Both the position numbers and the translations under genes were made by a program. Positions 1-10,402 of a stretch of DNA of 64,000 nt are shown in pieces; the first letter of the stretch is position 1, and the number at the start of each line of letters is the position of its first letter. The notes beneath the pieces were generated by a model. It was not told where the DNA came from. It saw only the letters and a list, made by a program, of their open reading frames with translations, and did no database searches. Where the stretch lies: the NCBI GenBank assembly GCA_012934845.2, contig WNNJ02002111.1:38297-102296 (forward strand), written 5' to 3'. The DNA comes from Pomphorhynchus laevis. Lineage: Eukaryota; Acanthocephala; Palaeacanthocephala; Echinorhynchida; Pomphorhynchidae.

Positions 1-560
1 TGAACTTAATTTCCACAAATCATTTTACCAAATTAAATTAAATGATATCTTATCAAATGGCAGGTACTTTAAATAAATCTAAAATTATTTGTCTGAAAGG
101 TGTATTGGGACATTTAGGCGTATATAGTAACATGTATCATTATATACCTTACTAATGTGTAAAATTTTATTATAAAATATTATGAATTAATTAACATTCA
201 AAATGTTATTATATTAATAGTTAATGTCTTGTGTTAATAATAACAATGTCTTGTGAAAATGTGTATATACATAAATAAAAATAAGTGTATATATATAAAT
301 AGCTACTTAACAACAATGGTTTAATTATATTTCGATATCATATTTTAAATTTATATCATTTTGCATTCTATAATTAGATATTAATTATAGTATTATATTA
401 AATATGATATTGAAATATGCTTCAATCCATTCCGACTTGCTGCTTTTATATGGATATATATTGAATTATAATATATAATGTTAAATATTATAATGTATAA
501 TATTATATATTATATAGATCTTAATTGTTGTTCGGCAAACCGCTCTCCAGGTCATTTGAA
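1..560. other. AT-rich intergenic DNA, no gene recognised
   Basis: This stretch is dominated by A and T, with many short ATATA runs. The longest open frame near it (about 75 codons from 478) is composed of Ile, Tyr and Asn codons expected from AT-rich noise and runs into an inverted repeat, so I do not call it a gene. Confidence 0.6.
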
Positions 561-581
561 GACACTTATATCTTATCAGAT

Positions 582-649
582 CGGAATAAAGGACAACAAT
601 TTTATTTATAAAGCAACAAACGTTTCGAGTAAAAATTGTCTTTATTCCG
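582..649. repeat. Short inverted repeat (foldback)
   Basis: The arm at 582-603 (CGGAATAAAGGACAACAATT...) is the near-perfect reverse complement of 631-649, separated by a 27-nt loop. The loop contains, on the minus strand, CGAAACGTTTGTTGC, resembling the GAAAC-type motif often seen near Penelope-like termini. This could be a remnant of a structured element end; the sequence alone does not prove it. Confidence 0.5.
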
Positions 650-784
650 GTTTAATAAGGTATAACACTATATCTTGCAAGATGTATAGGATCATTATAT
701 ACTGAATGTTATTAAATTGATAGTCAATATATGGTGTAGATTATTGAATCGGAATGAGACATGCTGGTTTGAAATATTTGTGAA

Positions 785-965
785 TATTTCTTCCACCAAT
801 TGTGGACATCGTCAGGATAAATTGTAATTTGCTAGAACACTTATAAATTTTCTTCAAAAAGAAAATTTATAAGTGTTCAAGAAGAACACTTATAAATTAC
901 AATAAGTGTTCAAGCAAATTACAATTTATCCTGACGATGTCCACAATTAGTGGATGAAATAATAT
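785..965. repeat. Foldback element with ~60-bp inverted arms
   Basis: The segment from 785 to about 850 is repeated in reverse complement at about 902-965, with few mismatches. The spacer holds a second, nested inverted repeat (ACACTTATAAATT and its complement). The arms contain CTGACGATGTCCAC, a motif similar to the hammerhead-like CTGANGA helix found near Penelope-like element ends. No open frame is present. It resembles a foldback transposon or MITE-like insertion, or a head-to-head pair of element termini. Confidence 0.65.
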
Positions 966-1665
966 TGATAACAAAATCTTAAACGTTTTTAACGTTTTTT
1001 GGCTGGGTTTGGCCCTAAAACCATTCACATATAATAGATTAATTTATTATATTGTCTTCTGCTAAGCCAAGTTAGCGAAATACGAATATCTTAGGTTATA
1101 GAAATAGATTGATCTTGTATTGGTCTTTAGTAAAAATTGGTTTCCACTTTTGAGAAAATTAGTTGCACTGCTTGTCATTATTATAAAAAAAGTATTTTGA
1201 TGAGGCTATGCCAGATGAATTGAACATATTCATTTGGCAAATGATATAATTTGATTAATTTGCAATGCATCATTATACTTAATCTTTATTGCGCAATAAG
1301 TCTATTAATGAATGCTTCTGAATTTCACTTTGATAAATTTCAGCGCCTGATATCTTAAAAATTTTGTTTTGTGAACATTTGAGTGTAAATTATGTACACA
1401 GAAAGTAAAGTACACGTTATTTCTATCACGTGGACAACCAAGCAAGAATACTATGCAACAATAGCACATTGTGTATTCATAAATATGAATCTTTATGTGT
1501 TATATAGTAGTTGCAAACCAACTAACCATTTTTACTCGAGAGTATTGTTCAAAGGAACATGGTGTGAAAATGCTTCGTTTCTTCACTTAACAGAATTGAA
1601 AACTGAGCTATAAGTTGTTAATATCAGTTGTTTTGTACGATTAAGTATAATTTCGTAACAAAAAT

Positions 1666-1721
1666 ATGGATCGTAAAAGACGGGATAATAAATGCACACC
1701 AGATGATGCTATTACCATGCT
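1666..1721 (+). CDS. Possible first coding exon, gene unknown
   Basis: An ATG at 1666 opens a short basic reading frame (MDRKRRDNKCTPDDAITML) that runs directly into a perfect consensus splice donor, GTAAGT, at 1722-1727. The 56 nt would end in phase 2. I do not recognise the peptide and could not identify the next exon, so this rests only on the start codon, the composition and the donor site. It could be chance. An OTU-type exon lies 3.2 kb downstream on the same strand, but nothing ties the two together. Confidence 0.25.
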
Positions 1722-2198
1722 GTAAGTAAATTAATTTCGTAAATACGTAATATATTTGTGTTATTATGTATTTAATACCAAGTTGTTATATTGAACACTT
1801 TAAAATTGGAAACTTTGTTGAAAACAAGTTTGAATAACTGAATGACATAAACCTTTTCCTTTATAAAATGTAAATATATAATCTACAAATCAACTAGTCA
1901 GGAAGAATTTCAATATTATTTAGTTTATTTACATTTACATTAATTATTGAATAATAATTCACCAAACATTTAAATAGATATTTTATGATGTAACTTAAAT
2001 TTTCCTTGTAACTTAAAGATGGGTCTGATTTCGCAAATTTAGTTTTATTTAACTATTCTAATCGGTCAATTGGTTTGCATCATCTGTTGTAACAACTATA
2101 TTCATTAAATATTTAACATCAAGGGCAATATCAGTATATATGGAGAATAAACTTTCGAGTATCAGTCTTCCTTAGTCGACAGCTTCTGCTGGATAATA

Positions 2199-2242
2199 AA
2201 TAGCATGAAAATGTGATATATATATCACATTTTCATGCTATT
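2199..2242. repeat. Perfect 44-bp palindrome
   Basis: Bases 2199-2220 (AATAGCATGAAAATGTGATA...) are exactly the reverse complement of 2221-2242, with no spacer. A perfect cruciform-capable palindrome of this length is rare by chance. It lies about 50 bp upstream of the hammerhead-bearing direct repeats. Confidence 0.85.
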
Positions 2243-2401
2243 ATATATAGAACCGAATTATTCTCGCAATATTCAAAGTCCAATAATCTCGCAATATTCA
2301 AATTCCCTCTGATGATTCAGATTAAGGATAGTTCTGTTTTTCGAGCTTTAAACACTGTTTAAGCGTGTGTTAAGGTGCCTATAGATGATTATAGAAGTCA
2401 C

Positions 2402-2439
2402 GGTACTGATGAGCTCCGTTAGAGCGAAACGCGTCTACC
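2402..2439 (+). ncRNA. Hammerhead ribozyme, minimal type I
   Basis: All core elements are present in order: stem I strand GGTA (2402-2405), CTGATGA (2406-2412), stem II GCTC/GAGC (2413-2416 and 2422-2425) closed by loop CGTTA, GAAA (2426-2429), a very short stem III (AC..GT), cleavage triplet GTC ending at 2435, and the second stem I strand TACC (2436-2439). Stem I pairs perfectly. The extremely short stem III is typical of the metazoan hammerheads known from Penelope-like elements, retrozymes and schistosome SINE-like repeats. Predicted cleavage is after 2435. Confidence 0.88.
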
Positions 2440-2863
2440 ATTGTTGAAGTTTGTCGTCACACATAGGATGACTGGGCATACGTAGCGACTTTGAATATTT
2501 CGAGAATAACTCGGTTCTATTTCTTAGTCTGATGAGGATATATAGGATGCTGCCTGGTGTTTATGCCTCTTCATGAGGAAAACATAGTGATTTATTTATG
2601 AGTACACCATTTGGTGTTCCAGGGCAGGTGTAACAACAATTTATATTTTATATATTTGTACACTTGAAGGTGTATCTGTTATACAGCATTTCTATTAGCA
2701 GGAATTTAGTGCCTGATGCATGGTTAAACTGCAATACGCGCTGCCATCCACAGAGCTTACGCTAAATTCTCTTCGATGATTCAGATTAAGGGAGGTTCGG
2801 TTTTTAGAGCTTTAAACACTGTTTAAGCGTGTTAAGGTGCCTATAGATGATTATAGAAGTCAC

Positions 2864-2901
2864 GGTACTGATTAGCTCCGTTAGAGCGAAACGCGTATAC
2901 C
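2864..2901 (+). ncRNA. Second hammerhead copy, core less conserved
   Basis: This is the equivalent position in the second direct repeat. Stems I (GGTA/TACC) and II (GCTC/GAGC) and the GAAA box are preserved, but the conserved catalytic core no longer matches the consensus, so activity is doubtful. The spacing to the first motif is 462 bp. Confidence 0.7.
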
Positions 2902-3248
2902 GTTGTGGAAGTTTGTCGTCACACATAAGATGACTGGGTGTACGTAGCGACTTTGAATATTGCGAAAATAATTCAGTTCTATTTATTGGTCTGATGATGA
3001 TATATAGAATGCTGCCTGGTGTTTATGCCTCCTTGTGAGGAAATATAATGATTTATTCACGAGTACACCATTTGGTGTCACAAGGCAGGTGTAACAACAA
3101 ATTCTATTATATATATTGGTAGTGCGAAAATTCGCTTGAAACTGTGGTTCAGGAGTCAAAACTGGCTACGATTGATTTTAAATCCATATGTGCTGCTAAA
3201 TAACTGGACTTCGATCATCAGCTCCATCAGTCTAATGTATCACTCCGA

Positions 3249-3372
3249 GACGCTCCTAACCACCCAGCAGTTATCGTCAGTCGGATGAAGTGGTTAGGGT
3301 GCGTTTCGACTGCTTTTGTGATAACTGTAATATTATATATAATATATATAATATATATTATATATAGTTATC
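3249..3372. repeat. Two adjacent inverted repeats
   Basis: GACGCTCCTAACCAC at 3249-3263 pairs with GTGGTTAGGGTGCGT at 3290-3304. Directly after it, GATAACT at 3320 pairs with AGTTATC at 3366-3372 around a pure AT palindrome. On the minus strand the first hairpin is preceded by GTCGAAACGC, a hammerhead-like string, but no full core could be assembled. It probably belongs to the same element as the preceding repeats. Confidence 0.5.
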
Positions 3373-4371
3373 AAGCATCTTTAATGCAATCTCAATAATA
3401 TATATGTATATATAATATGCGGTAAGAAAAAAATTATGGTAAAAATATATAAAATTTGCGGTAATTTGATTTACATCGAACTTCCCATATAAAGAGGAAA
3501 ACATGCTTAGATAGAACCTGTTAAATAATTGTAATTGAAATTATTTAATAAGAACACAAGCATCCCTACTTATTTTAGTCATTCATTAAAAACATAAACT
3601 GGAAACTGTTCAAACATTTTAATAATGTTTAAATATAACAAACGACCGCATTCAATCGAACTCATATGGATCAAACTGGAAATTATCTCTCGTATAAATT
3701 ATATAGTTCCTTCTAGACATTCAGAATTATTTTCGAAATTGAACGATAGTTCGCTAAATTCTGAAAGCGCGATCAGTCAAAAATGTGCAAAGCAGAAACC
3801 TATGACTAAATATGAATGAACAGAGAATCTAGCGTTTTCAAAATGAGAAAGCAATAACTTAGAAAGAAAATAACTTATTTAATTTGTATTTACTTTTCAA
3901 GCCAGCTTTCTCTTTACGCTAAATAAATTTCAATGCCGCTGCATCGTAGCTGCATTGTTGATGATGACTAACAGATTGGAAATTAATAGAATGATAAACA
4001 GTTTTGTAAATTAACCAATCTGTTAATTGGCCAATTTGTTTTATAATTGAAAAAGTATAAAAAACATTTATACCAAAGATGGTCGGTCAATTGCCAATTT
4101 GACAAATGCTGTACGATTATTGTTCACAATTATTTAAGTTAATTATTTGAGTCATCTTACTGATTCTGTCTATTAAAGTTTGCATACAAATTTTCTATTA
4201 AGATTAATAGCAAATTTTATTTGTATAATATATACATCATATAAATACATAATTTTTTATAATAATATGTTTTAATATATATTATATTATTATATATATT
4301 ACTAAATAACACAAAGAAATGTTAAATTGTTATTTCAGAGTTTATCTGGTTTGCCAAATATTTAATTGATG

Positions 4372-4401
4372 ATTCTATTTAATTGATTAATTAAATAGAA
4401 T
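4372..4401. repeat. 13-bp inverted repeat, 4-nt spacer
   Basis: ATTCTATTTAATT at 4372-4384 is the exact reverse complement of 4389-4401. The sequence is AT-rich, so chance is possible. No terminator or gene end is nearby to explain it. Confidence 0.5.
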
Positions 4402-4882
4402 TAATAATAAAATTAATAAAATTTTTATTTAATTGATTATTCTATTGGTTTCTATTGGACGTAGCATGGCGGATCACGTCATTCTAATGATCATTGATAA
4501 GCCACATACGTGTATCATTCTTAGTGGCTGGAGGAGCTTGACATTTGCACGTTTTTTGGTCAGTTTTTATGCGATTATTTTCAAATATCAATTAACATAA
4601 GGTCTATTGCCGGATGAACTCGACAATATAAACGTATAAACGCCAAATGCTCAATTAATCACATACACCTAATCATATTTACGTTGTGCGTGCAAACTGG
4701 AAGCGGAGTCAATCGATTTTCGACATTTGATGTACACAAATTAAAAATACACATTTCTAAGTTCAGTATTGCCACAATAAATACCGTTACACGCAATGTC
4801 ATAACAAGCATTTCTATCCATTACTTAGAGGTTGTAATTTGGGCTCAACGTAAACAATGATGAAACTTTCGTGACTGTTTTA

Positions 4883-5312
4883 GTTCAATGTCGATCGCGC
4901 AACTTCGCAAACCGTGTGTGTTCGCCAGAAATGAGGCACTGGTGGCTTTTGCTCTCCTCAAAGGCATTTCCATTGTCATCACCAGGAAGGAATTATGCCA
5001 TGAATTATTAACAGCAGAACGATCAGCTAGGATTCTAGCCAGGATCCTTTACATGCCCTTCACATAACAGAGGGCCGGGCTCCTTCTTTGTTGGACCACA
5101 AGAGCGCTAGCGAAAACAGTTTTGAAGCGAATCGGGAAATCGAAGTTGATGCGACGGAGCTTAACATTTCATATCACTGCAACGAGCACTACAATAGCCT
5201 GTGGAGGAAGGACAGCGACTGCGACGGACCAGCTTCAATCAACCTTCGCGATTTGCGGCCGCAAAGAGACACGACGCTGTCCACAATTGGAGAGAAACCG
5301 CTAAACCCTTAA
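4883..5312 (+). pseudogene. OTU-domain deubiquitinase fragment (OTUD3-like), exon or pseudogene
   Basis: OTU proteases remove ubiquitin using a Cys-His pair. The frame from ATG 4888 reads LRKPCVFARNEALVAFALLK, which fits the OTU segment LAKPGTFAGNDAIVAFAR. A second frame from 5031 contains ELNISYHCNEHYNSL, matching the OTU helix with the catalytic His (usually EHYNSV or EHYDSV) and ending at a stop at 5310-5312. The two parts lie in different frames, so there is at least one frameshift around 5020-5030, or a sequencing error. GACTGTTTTAG just before 4883 looks like a splice acceptor, so this may be the last exon of an intron-bearing gene. I found no DGNC catalytic-cysteine motif upstream. The segment is clearly GC-richer than its surroundings. 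Confidence 0.6.
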
Positions 5313-5319
5313 CTTACAC

Positions 5320-7200
5320 TCATCGTACTGTTTTAGCTAGCAAGCCAATGACGCAATTATGTTTAAGTGACGAAAGTTTACAAGATAACGTATGTGCCGC
5401 TTAGTTTAATTGACGGCAAGATCAACGCTTTGGAGCATCACTAGCTGTATCGATTTGCGGTTGCGTCTCTGAAGACTGCGTTGTTTAATATTGTTCCGTT
5501 GTTTATCGGAGGATAAGTGATAAGCCATGATGGCGCACTACAAATAGATGCATGAGCATCTGTTTGAGTACTTTCATCTATTGAGCACTTTCATCTAACT
5601 GACGATATACCAACATTCTATCATCGCGAAATTGTTAAGATTTTGATTGAAAGACAGCGTTCTTCATATAACTGATTGTTCAATAATAACTGCTTAAGTA
5701 GATAATAACTGACTGCTTAAGTCATCCATCTAACTGACTATATTAACTTGAGACACTTACTTCATCTAGCTAATTATGTCTATCACGTTTTGGCAATTTT
5801 TACTTTTTGATCGTTATCGAATTCAATGTAATTGATCATTAATTCATAAAAATGGTACCTTAATTACGTTTATAAATATAAGGATGACATAGCTGTTTGA
5901 AAAACATTTGTACTTGCCCACAAATCGAATTCACAACATTTAATACTAATTTTTTACATTAAATTCTTTTGTATAAAAGAATTTTTATCTATCAGCTTTT
6001 ACGTATATATAACTGAAATGATCGAACACATAACTCCCACTTTAGATAATTCAAATGAGTGCATATATGTGATTTAAGGTTTCGCTACCTTTCAGAGTAA
6101 ACCTTTCTGATTACAAGTTCTTGATTACAATTAAATATTCTTGAAGATCGCATATTTGTTCTGTCGAAATAATATAAATTCAATATTTTTTAAACATTTG
6201 AATCGCTGATAATAAAAAGGTTTTAAGCATGACTAGTCAAAAATATTATAAGTTTTCTGATATTTGAAAAAGCAAATATTTCCTGCATATTCCATATTGA
6301 CGTGGAGGGCAGGAAGTAGAATATAGTAGAATAAAAATTATACTATACAAATTTCATTACACTTATTAATATAATCACTTATAAATTTCGAAATATCCAG
6401 GAACAATAAGGTATTGTTGAACGACAACAATCGAAATCAACGACAACATCTTTAGAAATTAACACAAACCGTGCTATTTTCTGAAAATTTCAAAATAATT
6501 TATTGTTTGTGTTCATGCACCTGATTGTTCATGGATATTTCAAAATTTAAAATACAGATAAGGATTGATATATTTCTAAAAATGTTTTGTAATGAATTCG
6601 TCTTAGACTGATTTGATCAGAATAAATAAATAACGAAAATATCATATATAGCGGTAGTATGTGATTGGATGAATACTCCAGAGACTTCTGTTTTCTTCTT
6701 AGACCTTTTGCATATGTAAGTGCGCCAATGTAGGCCCAATCGGTGAAACATCACCAGACACTATAGTTGGTGACGAGTTCTTTCATAAGATAACTCACTT
6801 GTTATGTAACAAGTGATTTTCAAAATAATTGAATTTTCTTGAATTATCTTGAATTTTCAAAATAATTTTATTTTATACATTTTTTAATTTACTTAGTTTT
6901 GTTATTACGATTTTTTCTTGACAATGTTCTCGGTCAGAGAACGAAATATAGAGGAAACGTTTAATTTTTATATTTTGAATTTGGTTTGAAATTCTAAACC
7001 CATTACATTATTATGATAAACTCGTTCACTTTGTCACGACTGCGGTGCCAAACAACGAAATATCAGAATAATCGTATAATATCATATAATAATATTATAA
7101 TATTATAATCATATAAATCATATTCTAATAATCACATATTTTTTAACCAAAAAATTTAATTTTTAAATAAAAAAAATATTTTTTTATAAAAAATTTAATA
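5320..7200. other. Intergenic, no gene recognised
   Basis: Moderately to strongly AT-rich sequence with no open frame above noise and no RNA gene or element that I can name. Repeated TAACTGACT-type strings around 5600-5750 look like local slippage rather than a named repeat. Confidence 0.5.
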
Positions 7201-7204
7201 AGAA

Positions 7205-7345
7205 AGCTAGTGAAGCTTTTTGATTGCATAATCAAAGGATTGCAATGATATATGCATGATGATGGCAGATTTGCTCTGCTGAAATATTAAAGGTAAATTC
7301 AATTTTCATTTGCTGGTATGGCTTTTAAATTTAATAAAATAAAAA
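7205..7345 (+). repeat. Direct repeat, copy 1 (~135 bp)
   Basis: This block (GCATAATCAAAGGATTGCAA ... TTTGCTCTGCTGAAATAT ... TTCATTTGCTGGTATGGCTT) recurs about 815 bp downstream with moderate divergence. It is noncoding and the family is not recognised. A weaker relative may lie near 6120-6190. Confidence 0.6.
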
Positions 7346-8021
7346 GCCAACATGTCTCATTACAATTCAAGGATTTTGAAAATATATATTATATAGAATA
7401 ATGAATTAAAAAAGACATGGCGAGCAAAAAAATGGAGAAAACATACACCTCAAAACAATAAAAAATAAAACGAAAATATACAAATATAATACAAAAATAT
7501 TGTTTTTGTATTTAATACAAGTATATTGTATATAATATTATATATTATATACATAAATATAAGATTGAATTAAAAAGCCATATCGAGTAAATTAAAACTG
7601 GATTTACTTTAAATATATTGACGTAATTATTGACCTATTTTAATATATCATAATATATCATAATATTTTGACCTATTTTGACATAACAAATCTGGCATCA
7701 TCAAGCTCATATAACTTTATGTAATCAGTGGCTTAAGTAATATGAAAATTTAAACTATAATCAGAACAGTTGAAACTCTGATTACATAATCTACTGTTTG
7801 CAATTGTATTTTTTGATGATGTCAAAATATTCTGTAGGAATATTGAAAATAAATCTAATGTTTATTAAATTATATATTAAAATATAATTAATTAAAATTA
7901 TTTATATTTTAAATATTAAAAATATTTTTTATATAATTTCAAAAAATATCGTATTAAATCATAAATTTTACAAATGTATCAACGTGAAAAAATACTTTTA
8001 CTGCAACTAATATCAAATCTT

Positions 8022-8160
8022 TGAGTGGTTGAAACTTTCTGATTGCATAGCGAAGGATTATAATTTATACTCATGATGATAGATTTGCTCTGTCGAAATA
8101 TGGAAAGTAAATTCAATTTTCATTTGCTGGGTATGGCTTTTCAATTCAATAAAATTTGTA
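8022..8160 (+). repeat. Direct repeat, copy 2 (~135 bp)
   Basis: Second copy of the block at 7205, in the same orientation. Shared strings include GATTTGCTCTG and AAATTCAATTTTCATTTGCTG. The DNA between the copies is anonymous and AT-rich. Confidence 0.6.
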
Positions 8161-8944
8161 TATAAAACTTCAAGTTAATTACTGTAAATTTGGGTGATTG
8201 AACTTTTCGATAGAATTTGTGATTACTGATTGAAAATGTTGGCTCGCTGATTTGTAGAAGAGTCTGAAAATGCTAAAAAATATTGTTACACATTTTAGGA
8301 TTATTAACAAAGTAAAATAACAAAGTAAGAACAATAGACATTTAATCTATGCTATTCAATTACGTGTTAAATACTTCGTTACATCCAAATGTTATTTCTT
8401 TAGAAACTATAAACTAAAATTATTATATTATAAATATAAATATATTTATACATTTAAATTATATCTAATAAAATAGATATAATTTATATAGTTTAATCGA
8501 TATTTTTATTTATATAATAGAAATAGTTTTTAATATAACTATTTTACATTAAAAATGGAAAGTAGATCATACTGTCTTATTAGAATTTGACCATCTCTGA
8601 TTTGCCCAATGTAATCTTAATTTTACAAAAGAATTCAATATTTTATACTTAAACAGTTTTTAAATACATATTAAGGTTAACAGCAGTTTGTAACGATTAC
8701 AAAGTGTTTAGATACAATATACAATTAACTTTTAGAATAAAAGTAATTTCGCTATAATTTTTTGTGTGAAAGCATCAACTTGTTACCGAATAAATTATAA
8801 ATTATTAACTTTTATTAAATCGTTTTGAAACTACGTCACCACGTCAATATCACTGGCTTTTGAATCAGATAAATAATAAAACAACTTTATTTAGCATTAT
8901 ATGTGACTTTCAGAAAAGCTTTGAACAATTTAAGTAATTATTCA

Positions 8945-9782
8945 AATAATTAACGCCTATAACGCCTATCTAACACAAATTAAACCATCAAGTAAATATA
9001 AATATACGGATAAAATTGAATAAACAGAAATCTAAATTAATTAACCTTATATTCGGAAAAAGATATACATATATATGTTATAATAATTATAACGCCTATC
9101 TAACAAAAATTAAACCATCAAGTAAATATAAATATACGGATAAAATTGAATTAATAGAATCCTTAAATATTTTAATAAATCAAAATTATTAAAATATATT
9201 TAGACAAGATTATATATACTATTTAAATCTATATTTAGAAAAGTAAAATGGGTTCCAATTGTAGGTAATAGTAGCCCATATTCTAAAGCTTGCTTTCAAG
9301 CTTTAGAATATGAATTTGTTCATAACCGTGTAAAAACAAAATCTAAACAATATAAATATATGAAAGATATGTTTCGATATATTGATGATATATGTGGATT
9401 TAATTCTAATAATTTTTATTCTCTATACATATATCTAGATATGAACATTAAATTAACAATAACTAAAACTATTATCAATTTATATCGTAAAGACGACACA
9501 TTCAAATTTACAAGAAACATATTTTTGCATGAGCATTCATGCATACCATATAATATAAAATATAATACATTAAATAATGAAATTTTAAGAATTGCAACAA
9601 TATTTAATGATATTGAATTTCTTCAAAATCATTTAAATAATTTAGTAGATACATATTTTAAACTAGGTTACTATAAAAATAACATCAAGCAGAAAATAGT
9701 AAAATATATAAATCAACACAATAATATAAAGAATAAATTTAAACTCTTAAGTGGCAAATTTTTATGGATGGATAATAAATAA
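8945..9782 (+). mobile_element. Penelope-like (tentative) reverse transcriptase, first tandem copy
   Basis: The DNA first shows a 70-bp direct repeat (about 8957-9026 and 9089-9156) that reads as RT-like KIKPSSKYKYTDKIELIESL. Next come a VPIVGNSSPYSKA-like segment, then an open frame 9360-9782 with the catalytic RYIDDI and, near its end, the block HSCIPYNIKYNTLNNEILRI and a C-terminal LWMDNK. YxDD followed by a LDMNIKL motif places it among the RT_like group that includes Penelope-like elements. No GIY-YIG endonuclease was seen. It is decayed, and the middle of the catalytic region is shortened relative to the next copy. Confidence 0.55.
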
Positions 9783-9784
9783 TA

Positions 9785-9905
9785 TACTTTGTATTAGAAT
9801 AAGATACTAGATAGTTATTTCAGAGGAAATACATCATTAGCATGTATTTGGCCCGGCTGCTATGTTGGGTAGAGGAGTTAGGGGCCGAAACCTAAAACTA
9901 TAAAC
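9785..9905 (+). ncRNA. Structured element-terminus motif between tandem RT copies
   Basis: This is a member of the terminus family analysed at 10621-10676. GGCCCG (9850) can pair with GGGGCC (9881-9886), and CTGCTATG follows the first strand. The partner of CTGCTATG has been lost here. It lies exactly between two RT frames, as a pseudo-LTR would in a tandem Penelope-like array. Confidence 0.45.
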
Positions 9906-9916
9906 TATATAAATAT

Positions 9917-10402
9917 ATGAAATATATGCTTCGATACACTGATGATATATGTGTATTTAATTCTAATAATTTATATTCAATTAATGAACAAATTTATCCA
10001 GAAAGCCTTATTCTTAACAAAACCAATATTGATGATAAAGGTGTATATCTAGATATGAACATTAAATTAACATTAACTAAAACTACTATTAATTTATATC
10101 GTAAAGATGACATATTTAAATTTACAAGAAACATATTTTTGCATGAGCATTCATGCATACCATATAATATAAAATATAATACATTAAATAATGAAATTTT
10201 AAGAATTGCAACAATATGTAATGATATTGGCTTTATTCAAAATCATTTAAATAATTTAATAGATACATATTTTAAACTAGGTTACTATAAAAATAACATC
10301 AAGCAGAAAATAGTAAAATATATAAATCAACACAATAATATTAAAAATAAATTTAAACTCTTAAGCATAAAATCTTTATGGATGGATAATAAATATATTT
10401 AG
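9917..10402 (+). mobile_element. Penelope-like (tentative) reverse transcriptase, second tandem copy
   Basis: An open frame of 161 codons begins MKYMLRYTDDICVFN, which holds the RT catalytic YTDDI, followed by QIYPESLIL, a YLDMNIKLTLTKT beta-hairpin segment, FLHEHSCIPYNIKYNT and a lysine-rich C-terminus ending LWMDNKYI. It is 5' truncated: the fingers and palm motifs before the YxDD box are missing. The copy at 19297 is nearly identical. It starts within 15 bp of the preceding terminus motif, so the units are head to tail. Confidence 0.6.

Larger units (their letters stand above)
2290..3113 (+). repeat. Paired direct repeats with hammerhead motifs (retrozyme- or Penelope-LTR-like)
   Basis: Two copies of a roughly 350-bp noncoding unit lie at about 2290-2640 and 2755-3113, offset by about 462 bp and separated by about 115 bp of unrelated sequence. 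Each unit contains, in order, CTTTAAACACTGTTTAAGCG, a hammerhead motif, GTTTGTCGTCACACATA, a TGCCTGGTGTTTATGCCTC block and an ACACCATTTGGTGT block. The last two can pair (CTGCCTGG with CCAGGGCAG). No protein is encoded. Two LTR-like repeats each carrying a hammerhead is the known architecture of retrozymes and of Penelope-like pseudo-LTRs; which of these applies is inference. Confidence 0.75.

Noticed and set aside
478-705. 75-codon ORF as a gene
   Set aside because: It overlaps an inverted repeat and has the Ile/Tyr/Asn-rich composition of AT noise.
3625-3819. 64-codon ORF as a host exon
   Set aside because: No recognisable motif, and no clear link to the possible donor at 1722.
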